Shown here one piece after another: positions 35,824 through 44,402 of a stretch of 64,000 nucleotides of DNA (positions within the stretch are counted from its first letter, which is position 1; the number at the start of each line of letters is the position of its first letter). Below the pieces are notes generated by a model. The model was not told the DNA's origin. It worked only from the letters and a program-made list of their open reading frames with translations, and did not search any database. The position numbers and the translations under genes are program-made. The stretch is from Croceivirga radicis (GTDB lineage Bacteria; Bacteroidota; Bacteroidia; Flavobacteriales; Flavobacteriaceae): assembly GCF_002072105.2 (NCBI RefSeq), contig NZ_MTBC01000011.1, positions 1 to 64,000 on the forward strand, read 5' to 3'.

Positions 35824-37461
35824 ATGCGGTGGTTTAAGTGCTTGTTGCTTATCTTTTTCCTAATTGGATTTGTTCATTGTAAAGAACAATTCAATAAAGA
35901 AGCTGTAGAAGTTTCTAGACCACCCAACATTATATTTATCATGGCAGATGACCATGCAGAACAAGCTATTAGTGCATATGGGCATCCTATTGGTAAATTG
36001 GCGTCAACACCAAACATTGACCGCATTGCTAAAAATGGAGCATTATTTACGCACAACTATTGTACCAACTCCATCTGCGGACCCAGCAGAGCGGTGATAT
36101 TAACGGGCAAAATGAGTCATGAAAATGGCTTTAGGATGAATGGCGACCGCTTTAACGGGAATCAAGCAACGCTTCCTAAATTTTTAAAACAGCTAGGTTA
36201 CAACACCGCCTTAGTAGGCAAATGGCACTTACACGGTAATCCTCAAGGTTTTGACCATTGGGAAATATTGGACGACCAAGGAAAATACTACAATCCAGAT
36301 TTCATTTCTAAAGAGGATACTACCCGTATTGAAGGATACGCTACTGACATTATCACGAATAAAGCGCTCAACTGGTTGTCTAAAAATAGAAAGGACAAGT
36401 CTCCATTCTTTTTAATGGTACATCAAAAAGCACCACATAGAAATTGGATGCCCGCTTTAAGGCATTTAAATATGTATGACGCTGTCCAATTTCCACTACC
36501 TAAAACTTACTTTTCTAAATTTCCAAATCAAGTAGCGGCCCAGCAACAACTACAGACCATTTATGAAGATATGTATGAGGGTCACGATTTAAAGCTGAGT
36601 ACTGGCCCAAATACCACTGAACTTAGCAACAATCCATGGACAGATGATTTTAACCGGATGACCCCCGAACAAAAAGCAAGGTGGAATGCTGCCTACCTAC
36701 CCAAAAACAATGCTTTTTATAAGGCCAATCTTCATGGCGAAGACCTAGCCAAATGGAAATACCAGCGGTACATGCAAGAATACATGGCTACCGTAGCCGC
36801 AGTAGATGAAGGTGTGGGCAAAATTTTAGATTATTTAGAAAAAGAAGGGCTAGACCAAAACACATTAGTGGTGTACACTACAGACCAAGGATTTTATTTG
36901 GGCGAAAATGGTTGGTTTGACAAGCGATTTATGTACGAAACTGCCTTTAAAATGCCTTTATTAATGCAATTACCCGGAGTAATTGAGCCGGGAATAATGA
37001 TTGATGCCCTTACCCAAAATTTAGATTTTGCCCCAACTTTTTTAGACCTAGCAGGTGGTAAATCTATGGCCGCAGGGATGCAAGGCACTTCTTTTATGCC
37101 ATTACTCACTGGAAATTCATATGATTTTAAAGATGCTATTTATTACCATTTTTATGATTACCCAGCTTTTCATATGGTAAAAAGGCATTATGGCGTACGT
37201 ACCAAACGCTACAAATTGATTCATTTTTATGATGACATTGATACCTGGGAATTTTACGATTTACAAAAAGACCCTAATGAGCAATACAATGCTATTAATG
37301 ATGAAAACTATGCTCATACTATTGCTCTACTTCATAAAAAATTAGATAGCTTACAAAAGGACTATCGCATTACAGCAAAAGAGTTTGAGCCAGTTTCTCC
37401 AGAAAAAGTTAAAAAAGCATACAAAGACTTTGAACGGCTACGGGGTATTCCATTAAAATAA
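35824..37461 (+). CDS. S1-family sulfatase
   Basis: Formylglycine sulfatase, 545 residues, with an N-terminal export signal (LLLIFFLIGFVHC; the Cys may be acylated but the box is atypical). The metal-binding start IIFIMADDH near residues 37-45 and the modified cysteine in C-G-P-S-R (Cys85) are intact, as are GKWHLHG near 135 and YTTDQGFYLGENGWFDKR near 350. It removes sulfate esters and needs a formylglycine-generating enzyme encoded elsewhere. It follows the GH3 gene by 4 nt and closes the operon, which is unusual for a beta-1,2-glucan locus. Its 3' end faces the NRAMP-like gene across 14 bp. Confidence 0.9.
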   Translation: MRWFKCLLLIFFLIGFVHCKEQFNKEAVEVSRPPNIIFIMADDHAEQAISAYGHPIGKLASTPNIDRIAKNGALFTHNYCTNSICGPSRAVILTGKMSHENGFRMNGDRFNGNQATLPKFLKQLGYNTALVGKWHLHGNPQGFDHWEILDDQGKYYNPDFISKEDTTRIEGYATDIITNKALNWLSKNRKDKSPFFLMVHQKAPHRNWMPALRHLNMYDAVQFPLPKTYFSKFPNQVAAQQQLQTIYEDMYEGHDLKLSTGPNTTELSNNPWTDDFNRMTPEQKARWNAAYLPKNNAFYKANLHGEDLAKWKYQRYMQEYMATVAAVDEGVGKILDYLEKEGLDQNTLVVYTTDQGFYLGENGWFDKRFMYETAFKMPLLMQLPGVIEPGIMIDALTQNLDFAPTFLDLAGGKSMAAGMQGTSFMPLLTGNSYDFKDAIYYHFYDYPAFHMVKRHYGVRTKRYKLIHFYDDIDTWEFYDLQKDPNEQYNAINDENYAHTIALLHKKLDSLQKDYRITAKEFEPVSPEKVKKAYKDFERLRGIPLK

Positions 37462-37475
37462 CCCAACAATCTTCC

Positions 37476-38753
37476 CTAGATTATGGAAAAATATTGCACT
37501 AAGGCCACAATACCATTATAAGAAATAACACAGGCAAATAGAAAAGCAGCTCCCATAATTAAATTAAGTGTCCAATGTGGGCGATGTTTTGCCATTACAG
37601 CAGTAAAGTTCATTAAGTACAAAATACCAGCTACAACAAGTGGTAGCACAAAAACATTAAATACTTGAGAAAGAATTTGCACTTCAATAGCATTTGCACC
37701 AATTGCAGGTCCTATCAACGCAAATAAGCAAGCTATGGCCGTGATTGTCTTGAACTGTTTGGATTTTGTATCCAATGTTCCCGACTGATAATCTGCCAAA
37801 AGAATAGGAGCAATAAGTAAACAAGGAAAAATAGACGATAAGCCTGCACTTAGGGTGCCAAAAAAGAATAACGTTAAAGCAAATTTGCCCGCTACGGGTT
37901 CTAGTATTCCTACCATATCTAACACCGTCTTAACACCTCTGCCTTCATGAAAAAGGGCCCCACAAGCAACAGCCATGATTGCACCACTAATTGCAAAAAC
38001 CAATATAGCCGCAATGATTGCGTCTTTTTTCTGTTGTGCTCCATTGGCTTCCAAGGTCCAGCCCTTGCCTTTTACAAATAGTGGTCTAGATAAAAAAGTA
38101 GCAGATGCCATAGTGGTACCTACAAAGGCAGCTACCATCATCTTACCCCCTTCTACTTGGGGTATTGAGGGGATTAATCCTTGTATGACCTCTACAGGTA
38201 AAGGGTGTACAAGAAATAATGAAAATAAAAATGAAAATCCCATGATGGTCACGAAAATGACCAAGATTTTTTCAAAAAACGTGTACTTACCCTTGAGTAG
38301 AAGTAAATACATTGTTACAATAATTACCGCTGCAATAATAAAAACTACATTAATACCAATAGTTTTTATAACAGGGATATATATAGCAAGAATCTCCTGA
38401 ACAATACTGGCGCTAATACCCAATATACCCATGAGCGAATTCCATTGCCCAAAAGAAATCCCCACCAGTACCAAGAGTGCCATGAGTTTACCATACTTTA
38501 AATGCTTTCTAAACGCGAATAAACCTGTTTCCCCAGTCACTAATGCATATTGGCCGTAAGCGTAAATAAGAACTCCTGAAAAGAGACAACTAAGGACCAA
38601 AACCCAAAGTAATTGCATGCCATAGGTACTGCCAGCTACTGTCATAGAAGTTACGCTACCGGTACCAATGGTATACCCAATAGCAAAAATACCCGGCCCG
38701 AAACTTAAAATCAGGCCAAGTATCTTCTTAAAAATGGGTGGTAGCGTTTTCAA
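37476..38753 (-). CDS. Divergent NRAMP-like membrane protein in the KDG operon
   Basis: Polytopic protein of 425 residues with about 11 membrane helices and the NRAMP fold (SLC11, PF01566). The TM1 metal site of true Mn/Fe transporters (DPGN) reads GTGS here (FAIGYTIGTGSVTSM, about residues 22-36), and the TM6 motif MPHN reads MASA (GTTMASATFLSRPL, about 215-228). It therefore lacks the expected metal ligands and probably carries another substrate or ion. It lies 12 nt after kdgA as the last gene of the alginate monomer operon, so a role linked to uronate/KDG uptake or ion balance is inferred. Databases would likely call it a divalent metal transporter. Confidence 0.8.
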   Translation of the reverse strand: MKTLPPIFKKILGLILSFGPGIFAIGYTIGTGSVTSMTVAGSTYGMQLLWVLVLSCLFSGVLIYAYGQYALVTGETGLFAFRKHLKYGKLMALLVLVGISFGQWNSLMGILGISASIVQEILAIYIPVIKTIGINVVFIIAAVIIVTMYLLLLKGKYTFFEKILVIFVTIMGFSFLFSLFLVHPLPVEVIQGLIPSIPQVEGGKMMVAAFVGTTMASATFLSRPLFVKGKGWTLEANGAQQKKDAIIAAILVFAISGAIMAVACGALFHEGRGVKTVLDMVGILEPVAGKFALTLFFFGTLSAGLSSIFPCLLIAPILLADYQSGTLDTKSKQFKTITAIACLFALIGPAIGANAIEVQILSQVFNVFVLPLVVAGILYLMNFTAVMAKHRPHWTLNLIMGAAFLFACVISYNGIVALVQYFSII

Positions 38754-38765
38754 TTTAAACCGATA

Positions 38766-39431
38766 TTATTGTAAGGATTTGATGGTTTCTAAAGTAGAAG
38801 CCACTAATTGCCGTAACCCATTGTAATCTTTATTTTCTAAAATAGTTTTAGAGATGAGCTTAGACCCCATACCTACGCAAGTTACTCCAGCATCAAACCA
38901 ACCTTTTAGATTGTCTTTGTCTGTACTTACCCCGCCCGTTGGCATTACACTAGTCCAAGGTTGTGGGCCTTTAATGGCTTTTACAAAGCCAGGACCATAA
39001 GTAGAACCTGGGAATAATTTTACTAGCTCACACCCCAACTCTTCTGCAGCATTTATTTCTGTTAAGCTACCGCAACCCGGAGACCATAGTACTTTTCTAC
39101 GGTTGCAAACCTTGGCAATATCTTCTCTTAAAGACGGTGTTACTATAAAGTTGGCTCCCATTTGTATAAACAAGCTAGCCGCCGCTGCATCTGTAATGGA
39201 ACCAACGCCCATAATCATTCCCGGAAGTTCTTTAATTGCATATTTGTTCAGCTCTAAAAACACTTCGTAAGCAAAATCACCTCTAGCGGTAAACTCTAAC
39301 AAACGTGCCCCCCCATCATAACAGGCTTTTAGTACTTTTTTGCCCAATTCTACATCTGGGTGATAGAATAAAGGCACCATCCCGGTGTCCTTCATTGCTT
39401 GTATTACTTCAATTCTTGAATACTGTGCCAT
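38766..39431 (-). CDS. kdgA: KDPG aldolase (2-keto-3-deoxy-6-phosphogluconate aldolase)
   Basis: Cleaves KDPG to pyruvate and glyceraldehyde-3-phosphate, the last step of alginate monomer catabolism. About 221 residues, TIM barrel, with the Schiff-base lysine in LVKLFPGS near residue 137 and the phosphate-binding PTGGVS near 163. I start at ATG 39431 (MAQYSRIEVIQAMKD), the usual family start; the ATG-type start at 39470 would overlap kdgK and add an unrelated extension. It lies 7 nt behind kdgK. Confidence 0.93.
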   Translation of the reverse strand: MAQYSRIEVIQAMKDTGMVPLFYHPDVELGKKVLKACYDGGARLLEFTARGDFAYEVFLELNKYAIKELPGMIMGVGSITDAAAASLFIQMGANFIVTPSLREDIAKVCNRRKVLWSPGCGSLTEINAAEELGCELVKLFPGSTYGPGFVKAIKGPQPWTSVMPTGGVSTDKDNLKGWFDAGVTCVGMGSKLISKTILENKDYNGLRQLVASTLETIKSLQ

Positions 39432-39438
39432 GCCATTT

Positions 39439-40485
39439 TTATCTAGCCACCCTTCCGGATGCATCACCACTCATTAATTTTTCTACTTCATCTACCGTAG
39501 CCAAATTAGCATCGCCTTTAATAGTGTGCTTTAAGCAAGAAGCAGCAACTGCAAAATTCAAGGCGTTTTGGTCATCTTCTGGGTATTTTAGTAATCCGTA
39601 AATTAAACCACCCATGAAAGAATCGCCCCCACCTACACGGTCTACAATATGTGTAATCTGGTATTCTGGAGATTTGTACATGGTTTTACCATCATACAAT
39701 ACACCCGCCCATGTGTTGTGGCTTGCAGAAAGGGAACCTCTTAAGGTGGTAATTACTTTCTTAGCACGTGGAAAACGTTTCATCATTTGCTCACAAACCG
39801 ATAAAAATGCTTCGGCCTTTACATGTTCTCCTTGAGTAGTAATATCTAAACCTTCTGGTTTAATGCCAAAATGCTTTTCTGCATCTTCTTCATTCCCCAA
39901 AACAATATCGCAATAGGATGTAAGCTCAGCCATTATTTCTTCGCGCTTAGCATCATCACAATATTTCCAAAGTTTAGCTCTATAATTTAAATCGGTAGAA
40001 ATGGTAACGCCCATATCACTAGCTGCTTTTACTGCCTCTAAACAGGCATCTGCGGCACCCTGGGAAATGGCAGGGGTAATCCCTGTCCAATGGAACCATT
40101 CTACACCTTCAAAAACAGATTTCCAGTCAACCATGCCTTTTTCTATCTCTGCCATAGCAGAATGTGCACGGTCATACACCACTTTACTACCTCTAGAAAC
40201 CGCACCAGTTTCTAAAAAATAGATACCTAAACGGTCACCGCCATAAACAATCTTATCCGTACCCACCCCACGTTTGCGCATTTCCATAAGGGCACATTGG
40301 CCAATATCATTCTTAGGTAAACGTGTTACAAAATCTACGGGTACGCCATAGTTGGCTAAGGATACGGCAACGTTACTCTCGCCACCGCCATATACCACAT
40401 CAAAACTGTTGGCTTGTGAAAATCTTAAAAACCCTTGAGGGGCCAAACGGAGCATAATTTCTCCGAAGGTTACTACTTTTTTCAT
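39439..40485 (-). CDS. kdgK: 2-keto-3-deoxygluconate kinase
   Basis: PfkB-family sugar kinase of 348 residues that phosphorylates KDG to KDPG. It opens with VVTFGEIMLRLAP and has a substrate-side GGGESNVAVSLA near 32-43 and the catalytic/anion-hole motif DRVGGGDSFMGGLIYG near 290-305. Its neighbours (reductases, KDPG aldolase, alginate lyases) make KDG the obvious substrate. It is cotranscribed with kdgA and the two SDR genes. Confidence 0.93.
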   Translation of the reverse strand: MKKVVTFGEIMLRLAPQGFLRFSQANSFDVVYGGGESNVAVSLANYGVPVDFVTRLPKNDIGQCALMEMRKRGVGTDKIVYGGDRLGIYFLETGAVSRGSKVVYDRAHSAMAEIEKGMVDWKSVFEGVEWFHWTGITPAISQGAADACLEAVKAASDMGVTISTDLNYRAKLWKYCDDAKREEIMAELTSYCDIVLGNEEDAEKHFGIKPEGLDITTQGEHVKAEAFLSVCEQMMKRFPRAKKVITTLRGSLSASHNTWAGVLYDGKTMYKSPEYQITHIVDRVGGGDSFMGGLIYGLLKYPEDDQNALNFAVAASCLKHTIKGDANLATVDEVEKLMSGDASGRVAR

Positions 40486-40519
40486 TATTGACTGTTATGC
40501 TTTGTTGTTTGTAGAAAGC

Positions 40520-41275
40520 TTAGCTAAATGCCAAACCTCCGTTTATGTCTATATTATTTCCGGTTACGAACGTGGCATCGTCCGTAGCCAAGTAAGCTAC
40601 TAAATCGGCAACCTCAGTGGCTTGCCCTTCTCTACGTAAAGGTGTTACCGATGCTACTTTAGACCGAATTTCATCCTTTGTAAAATCGTCATGAAATTTT
40701 GTACCGATTAGACCCGGACAAAGTGCGTTTACGCGAATCCCTTTTGGACCCAATTCTTTGGCCATAGCCCTAGTAAAGGTAGTTACCGCACCTTTGGAGG
40801 AACTGTACAAGGCAGAACCACCACCGCCGCCATCTCTAGCTGCTTGTGAAGAAATATTGATGATAGAAGCTCCTTTGTCCATCAAAGGTTCAAAGGCTTG
40901 GGATACAAATACCGTAGATTTAAAGTTCACGTTCATCACTAAATCATAAAACGCTTCATCAAACTCTTGTAAGGTCTTACGAGCAAATAATCCGCCGGCA
41001 TTATTTACTAGAATATCTACTTTTTCGCCAAAAGCTTTAGTGACTTCTGCTTTTAGTTGTTGAATATCTTCTAGTTTAGATACATCTGCTTTAACGGCAA
41101 TTGCCTTTTTACCCAATGCTTCAATCGCTGCAACGGTTTCGTTGGCTCCTTTTTCTGAATTAAGGTAGTTTACCGCTACGTGAGCACCTTCTTTGGCCAA
41201 TTTTATAGCGATAGCCCTACCAATATCTCTAGAACCACCGGTTACCACTGCAATTTTTCCTTCTAGCTTACCCAT
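40520..41275 (-). CDS. SDR oxidoreductase, probable DEH reductase
   Basis: Short-chain dehydrogenase/reductase of 251 residues with TGGSRDIGRAI (residues 12-22), NNAGG near 91, catalytic Ser near 143 and YSSSK (Tyr/Lys pair) near 157-161, and the C-terminal GGLAFS. In flavobacterial alginate loci an SDR of this kind reduces 4-deoxy-L-erythro-5-hexoseulose uronate (DEH) to KDG with NAD(P)H. Of the two SDRs here this one is nearer kdgK and in my judgement the better DEH reductase candidate, but the assignment between the two is not certain. Confidence 0.85.
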   Translation of the reverse strand: MGKLEGKIAVVTGGSRDIGRAIAIKLAKEGAHVAVNYLNSEKGANETVAAIEALGKKAIAVKADVSKLEDIQQLKAEVTKAFGEKVDILVNNAGGLFARKTLQEFDEAFYDLVMNVNFKSTVFVSQAFEPLMDKGASIINISSQAARDGGGGGSALYSSSKGAVTTFTRAMAKELGPKGIRVNALCPGLIGTKFHDDFTKDEIRSKVASVTPLRREGQATEVADLVAYLATDDATFVTGNNIDINGGLAFS

Positions 41276-41287
41276 TTTTAAATTTTA

Positions 41288-42052
41288 TTAGATTCCTAAT
41301 CCTTGTCCACCACCTACTTGGATGGTCTCTGCCGTTAAAAAGGCAGCATTATCACTTACCAAGAAAGAAACGACAGAGGCTACATCCTCTGGCTGCCCTA
41401 ATCTTCCTAGTAAAATATTATTCTTCCAAGAAGCGAATACTTCTGGTTTGGTTGATTTTATTTGGGTGTGGAATGGAGTATCTATTGTACCTGGAGATAC
41501 TGCGTTTACACGAATACCATATTCTGCCAAATCTTTAGCCAACGCTCTAGTGATAGCATGTACACCTGCTTTGGATGTTCCATAAATACCAGCACCTGGC
41601 CCACCAGCATTCCAACCTGCGATTGACGTATAATTAATGATAGAAGCATTCTCCCCCTTTTTTAGGTAAGGAATTGCTGCTCTCGAAGCAAAGAAGGTAG
41701 AATCTAAGTTCAATGCCATTACAAAACGGTAGAATTCCGTTGTCATTTCTTCAAATCTAGAACGACCACCAAGACCACCGGCATTGTTGATAAGTGCATC
41801 TATTTTCCCGTACTTATCGCCAATAGCTTTAATGTTTTCGTTGACGGCATCTTCTTTGGTAACATCAAAACCATAATATTCTGCTTTGATACCCTCTGCC
41901 TCTAATTCTTTTACTCTTTCGGCACCTTTTTCGTCCTCGATACCATTAAGGATAACGGTGTATCCGTCTTGACCTAGCCTTTTGGCTACTTGAAAACCGA
42001 TACCTCCTGTTGCACCAGTTATTACCGCTACTTTTCCGTTAGAATTGCTCAT
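41288..42052 (-). CDS. SDR oxidoreductase, second copy in the alginate operon
   Basis: Second short-chain dehydrogenase, 254 residues, with TGATGGIG (residues 12-19), NNAGGLGG near 90, YTSIAGW and the YGTSK catalytic pair near 159-163, and the C-terminal GGGQGLGI. It is only distantly similar to the neighbouring SDR. It lies between the MFS gene (33-nt gap) and the other SDR (12-nt gap). It may act on DEH with the other cofactor, or on another uronate-derived keto sugar; sequence alone does not decide. Confidence 0.83.
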   Translation of the reverse strand: MSNSNGKVAVITGATGGIGFQVAKRLGQDGYTVILNGIEDEKGAERVKELEAEGIKAEYYGFDVTKEDAVNENIKAIGDKYGKIDALINNAGGLGGRSRFEEMTTEFYRFVMALNLDSTFFASRAAIPYLKKGENASIINYTSIAGWNAGGPGAGIYGTSKAGVHAITRALAKDLAEYGIRVNAVSPGTIDTPFHTQIKSTKPEVFASWKNNILLGRLGQPEDVASVVSFLVSDNAAFLTAETIQVGGGQGLGI

Positions 42053-42085
42053 TTTATGTATTTGTTTTTATTATCTAATTACTAT

Positions 42086-43387
42086 TTATTGTCTAGGTTT
42101 TAGTGGTGCAATTTTTGGGCATAAACCCCATACCGCTCCAAGGGCCACAAGTGCTAAGATGCCACCAATAATAAAAGCTGGCGTATAATTACCACCAGTG
42201 GTTATAAAGGTTACCAAGAGCGTTAGACCTGCAGCACCCAATTTGGCCGCCATACCGGCAAAACCTGAAAGCGTACCTACTATTTTACCGCTGAATAAAT
42301 CACTAGGAAGTGTTTGTATGTTACCTATAGCCACTTGAAAACCAAACAACAAAACAGCCATAATAATTACTGCATTGGTAGCCGTTCCCGGGGCTTTTAA
42401 TAGAAAGAAACAAGGTAACATGATTAAACACCCTAGGGTTATGACCATTTTTCTGGTCTTGTCCACAGACCAACCTGCTGTTATACGATTCTGCGCCAAC
42501 AATCCGCCGGCCCATGCACCTAACATGGCACCTACATAAGGTAACCAGGCAGAAAATGCGATTTCTTTTACGTTGAGTCCAAATACTTCTGATAGGTAGA
42601 TGGGAATCCATACGATGAATAACCACCATATAGGGTCTATAGCAGCCGAAGCAATAATTACACCCCAACTTTCTTTATGCTTTAAAAGTTTTCCCGTAGT
42701 TGGGTTATAGCCTTCATCATAATTTCCGTCACCGTCTAAATCCTGATTCTTTTGTCCCGTAAGGATATATTCTTTTTCCTCTTCTGATAGCCAGGGGTGC
42801 TTTTTAGGGGTTCCCTTAACTATAAACAACCAAGGTAACAACCATAAAAGACCTAATAGACCAACCACGATAAAAATAGATTTCCACGATAAAAAATCTG
42901 CCAATATTCCTATGATAGGATACGCAACGATACCCCCAATTGCCGCTCCTGAATTAAAGATACCTTGAGCAAAAGCGCGCTCCTTAGTGGGGAACCATTC
43001 TGCATTTGCTTTGGCTGCCCCTGGCCAATTGCCCGCTTCTGCCAATCCTAGAATAGACCTAAATATGGAAAAACTGTACAAACCTTGTGCTACCGCGTGT
43101 AAAATAGTAGCAATGGACCAAACCGCGATGGATAATGCAAAGCCCAAACGCGTGCCAATCCAATCAAAGATTTTACCAAATAAACCTTGACCTGCGGCAT
43201 AGGATAGTATAAATACTGTAGAAATAGAACCATAAATAGCTTTATGCCCGTCCCCATCCATTTCAGGAAATAATTCTTTTGCAATATCTGGCCATAGCGC
43301 TCCAAAAGCCTGCCTATCTATGTAGTTTATGATTGCGGCTAAAGCTACCAATCCTACAACCCACCACCGTAATCCTTTAAATTTCAT
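42086..43387 (-). CDS. MFS transporter of the hexuronate (ACS) type
   Basis: Inner-membrane transporter with 12 predicted helices, 433 residues, of the anion:cation symporter group that includes ExuT. It shows NYIDRQAFGALWPDIAKE near 21-38, a conserved AEAGNWPGAAKA motif near 117-128 and the central cytoplasmic loop. The loop carries an acidic calcium-type motif, DLDGDGNYDEG near residue 215, unusual in an MFS protein. It heads the operon of monomer catabolism and should import unsaturated uronate or DEH. The 207-bp gap to gntR contains no TGGTnnACCA operator. Confidence 0.9.
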   Translation of the reverse strand: MKFKGLRWWVVGLVALAAIINYIDRQAFGALWPDIAKELFPEMDGDGHKAIYGSISTVFILSYAAGQGLFGKIFDWIGTRLGFALSIAVWSIATILHAVAQGLYSFSIFRSILGLAEAGNWPGAAKANAEWFPTKERAFAQGIFNSGAAIGGIVAYPIIGILADFLSWKSIFIVVGLLGLLWLLPWLFIVKGTPKKHPWLSEEEKEYILTGQKNQDLDGDGNYDEGYNPTTGKLLKHKESWGVIIASAAIDPIWWLFIVWIPIYLSEVFGLNVKEIAFSAWLPYVGAMLGAWAGGLLAQNRITAGWSVDKTRKMVITLGCLIMLPCFFLLKAPGTATNAVIIMAVLLFGFQVAIGNIQTLPSDLFSGKIVGTLSGFAGMAAKLGAAGLTLLVTFITTGGNYTPAFIIGGILALVALGAVWGLCPKIAPLKPRQ

Positions 43388-43452
43388 ATTTCTTGTTTTT
43401 AAACAATTAAAAGTCTGTCCAGAATGTTACAACTATTTGTCATAACCATCCG

Positions 43453-43466
43453 GTTTTACATAAAAC
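43453..43466 (-). promoter_or_regulatory. Palindrome upstream of the MFS-SDR-kdgKA operon
   Basis: GTTTTA-CA-TAAAAC is a perfect 14-bp inverted repeat about 66 bp before the MFS start codon. A second inverted repeat, GTTGTA/TACAAC with an 8-bp spacer, lies near 43553-43572. No clear TAnnTTTG box was found in this gap, so the operon may be read from the gntR promoter or from a degenerate one. The role of the palindromes is unknown. Confidence 0.3.
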
Positions 43467-43594
43467 TTAGACAACATGAATGTTAATGATGCTAGGAGCG
43501 CACCTTCATATGTGTAGTAAGTTTTACTTCCCTCCTATTTAATAGTCTATAAAGTTGTAGCGTGCAATACAACCTTATGGACATCATACGTTAA

Positions 43595-44296
43595 TTACGT
43601 ATTGTAACAATATTGGTACAACGTTTTAAAATGTACCTTCATTTTTTCTCTAGCCAACTGTGGATCTTGCTTTTTTATAGCTTCAAAAATATCCTCGTGC
43701 TCTTGTATACCCATAAAAGATTGATCACTATCACAAACATGATATTTTTCAAAATTGGTGATTATCTCTGGGGTTATAATTAACATGAACGTATTCATGG
43801 TACTGTTTTTACTGGCTTTGGCTATGGCCAAGTGAAATAACAAATCTTCTTGTACCGCATCTTTACCATTCAACACCTTTTCTTTATAAGCATCCAACGT
43901 TTCTCTTATTTTCTGCAAGTCTTCTTCGGTTCTTCTTAAAGATGCCAATTTCACGGTCTTGAGTTCTAATAAAATACGTGTTTCTACCAACGACTTAAAC
44001 CCAGGATCTTCCAATTTTAGGATATCTTCCAACATGCCTTTCATGGCAATTTGCCCAATATTGGCTATAAAAGTGCCGCTTTGGGGCTTGGATTTCAAAA
44101 TTCCAAAAAATTCCAATTTTTGTATGGCTTCCCTTACGTTACTTCTGCTAACCCCAAATTTTTCAGAAAGCATACGTTCAGAAGGAAGTTTATCCCCAGG
44201 CTCTAAATTCTTATAATCAATTAAGTCTCTTAACTTTTCAATTATATCTTTTTGAACCCCTTCATTATCCCCTTTTGTAAGTATTTCCATTCTCAT
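43595..44296 (-). CDS. FadR-subfamily GntR regulator of the alginate locus
   Basis: Transcription factor of 233 residues with an N-terminal winged helix (about 13-75, PSERMLSEKFGVSRSNVREA) and a C-terminal all-helical FCD effector domain (about 95-225). FadR-type GntR proteins bind TGGTnnACCA dyads and usually release DNA when they bind a metabolite. Exactly such dyads lie at its own promoter and at the susC and PL6 promoters in this window, so it is most likely the autoregulated repressor of alginate uptake, responding to KDG or a similar intermediate (inference). Start at ATG 44296; ATG 44290 is two codons in. Confidence 0.9.
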   Translation of the reverse strand: MRMEILTKGDNEGVQKDIIEKLRDLIDYKNLEPGDKLPSERMLSEKFGVSRSNVREAIQKLEFFGILKSKPQSGTFIANIGQIAMKGMLEDILKLEDPGFKSLVETRILLELKTVKLASLRRTEEDLQKIRETLDAYKEKVLNGKDAVQEDLLFHLAIAKASKNSTMNTFMLIITPEIITNFEKYHVCDSDQSFMGIQEHEDIFEAIKKQDPQLAREKMKVHFKTLYQYCYNT

Positions 44297-44315
44297 AAGC
44301 CACCCGAATTAAAAT

Positions 44316-44365
44316 TGGTTAACCAGATTGGTTTGTTAAAATTACACAATTTAAAACAGCCACAA
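44316..44365 (-). promoter_or_regulatory. gntR promoter with overlapping GntR operator array
   Basis: On the minus strand: TTG (44363-44365), 18-bp spacer, -7 box TAATTTTA (44337-44344), then two dyads at a 13-bp step, a degenerate TGGTTTGTTA (44329-44338) and a perfect TGGTTAACCA (44316-44325). The first dyad overlaps the -7 box, so a bound repressor would block the polymerase. The start codon is 20 bp further on. Confidence 0.75.
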
Positions 44366-44402
44366 AACAATAATTCATATTAATTTTTAATTAACCAAAA
44401 GC

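Noticed and set aside
39432-39470. Longer start for kdgA inside kdgK
   Set aside because: The extension is not part of the aldolase family; the normal start MAQYSRIEV lies 7 nt after the kdgK stop.
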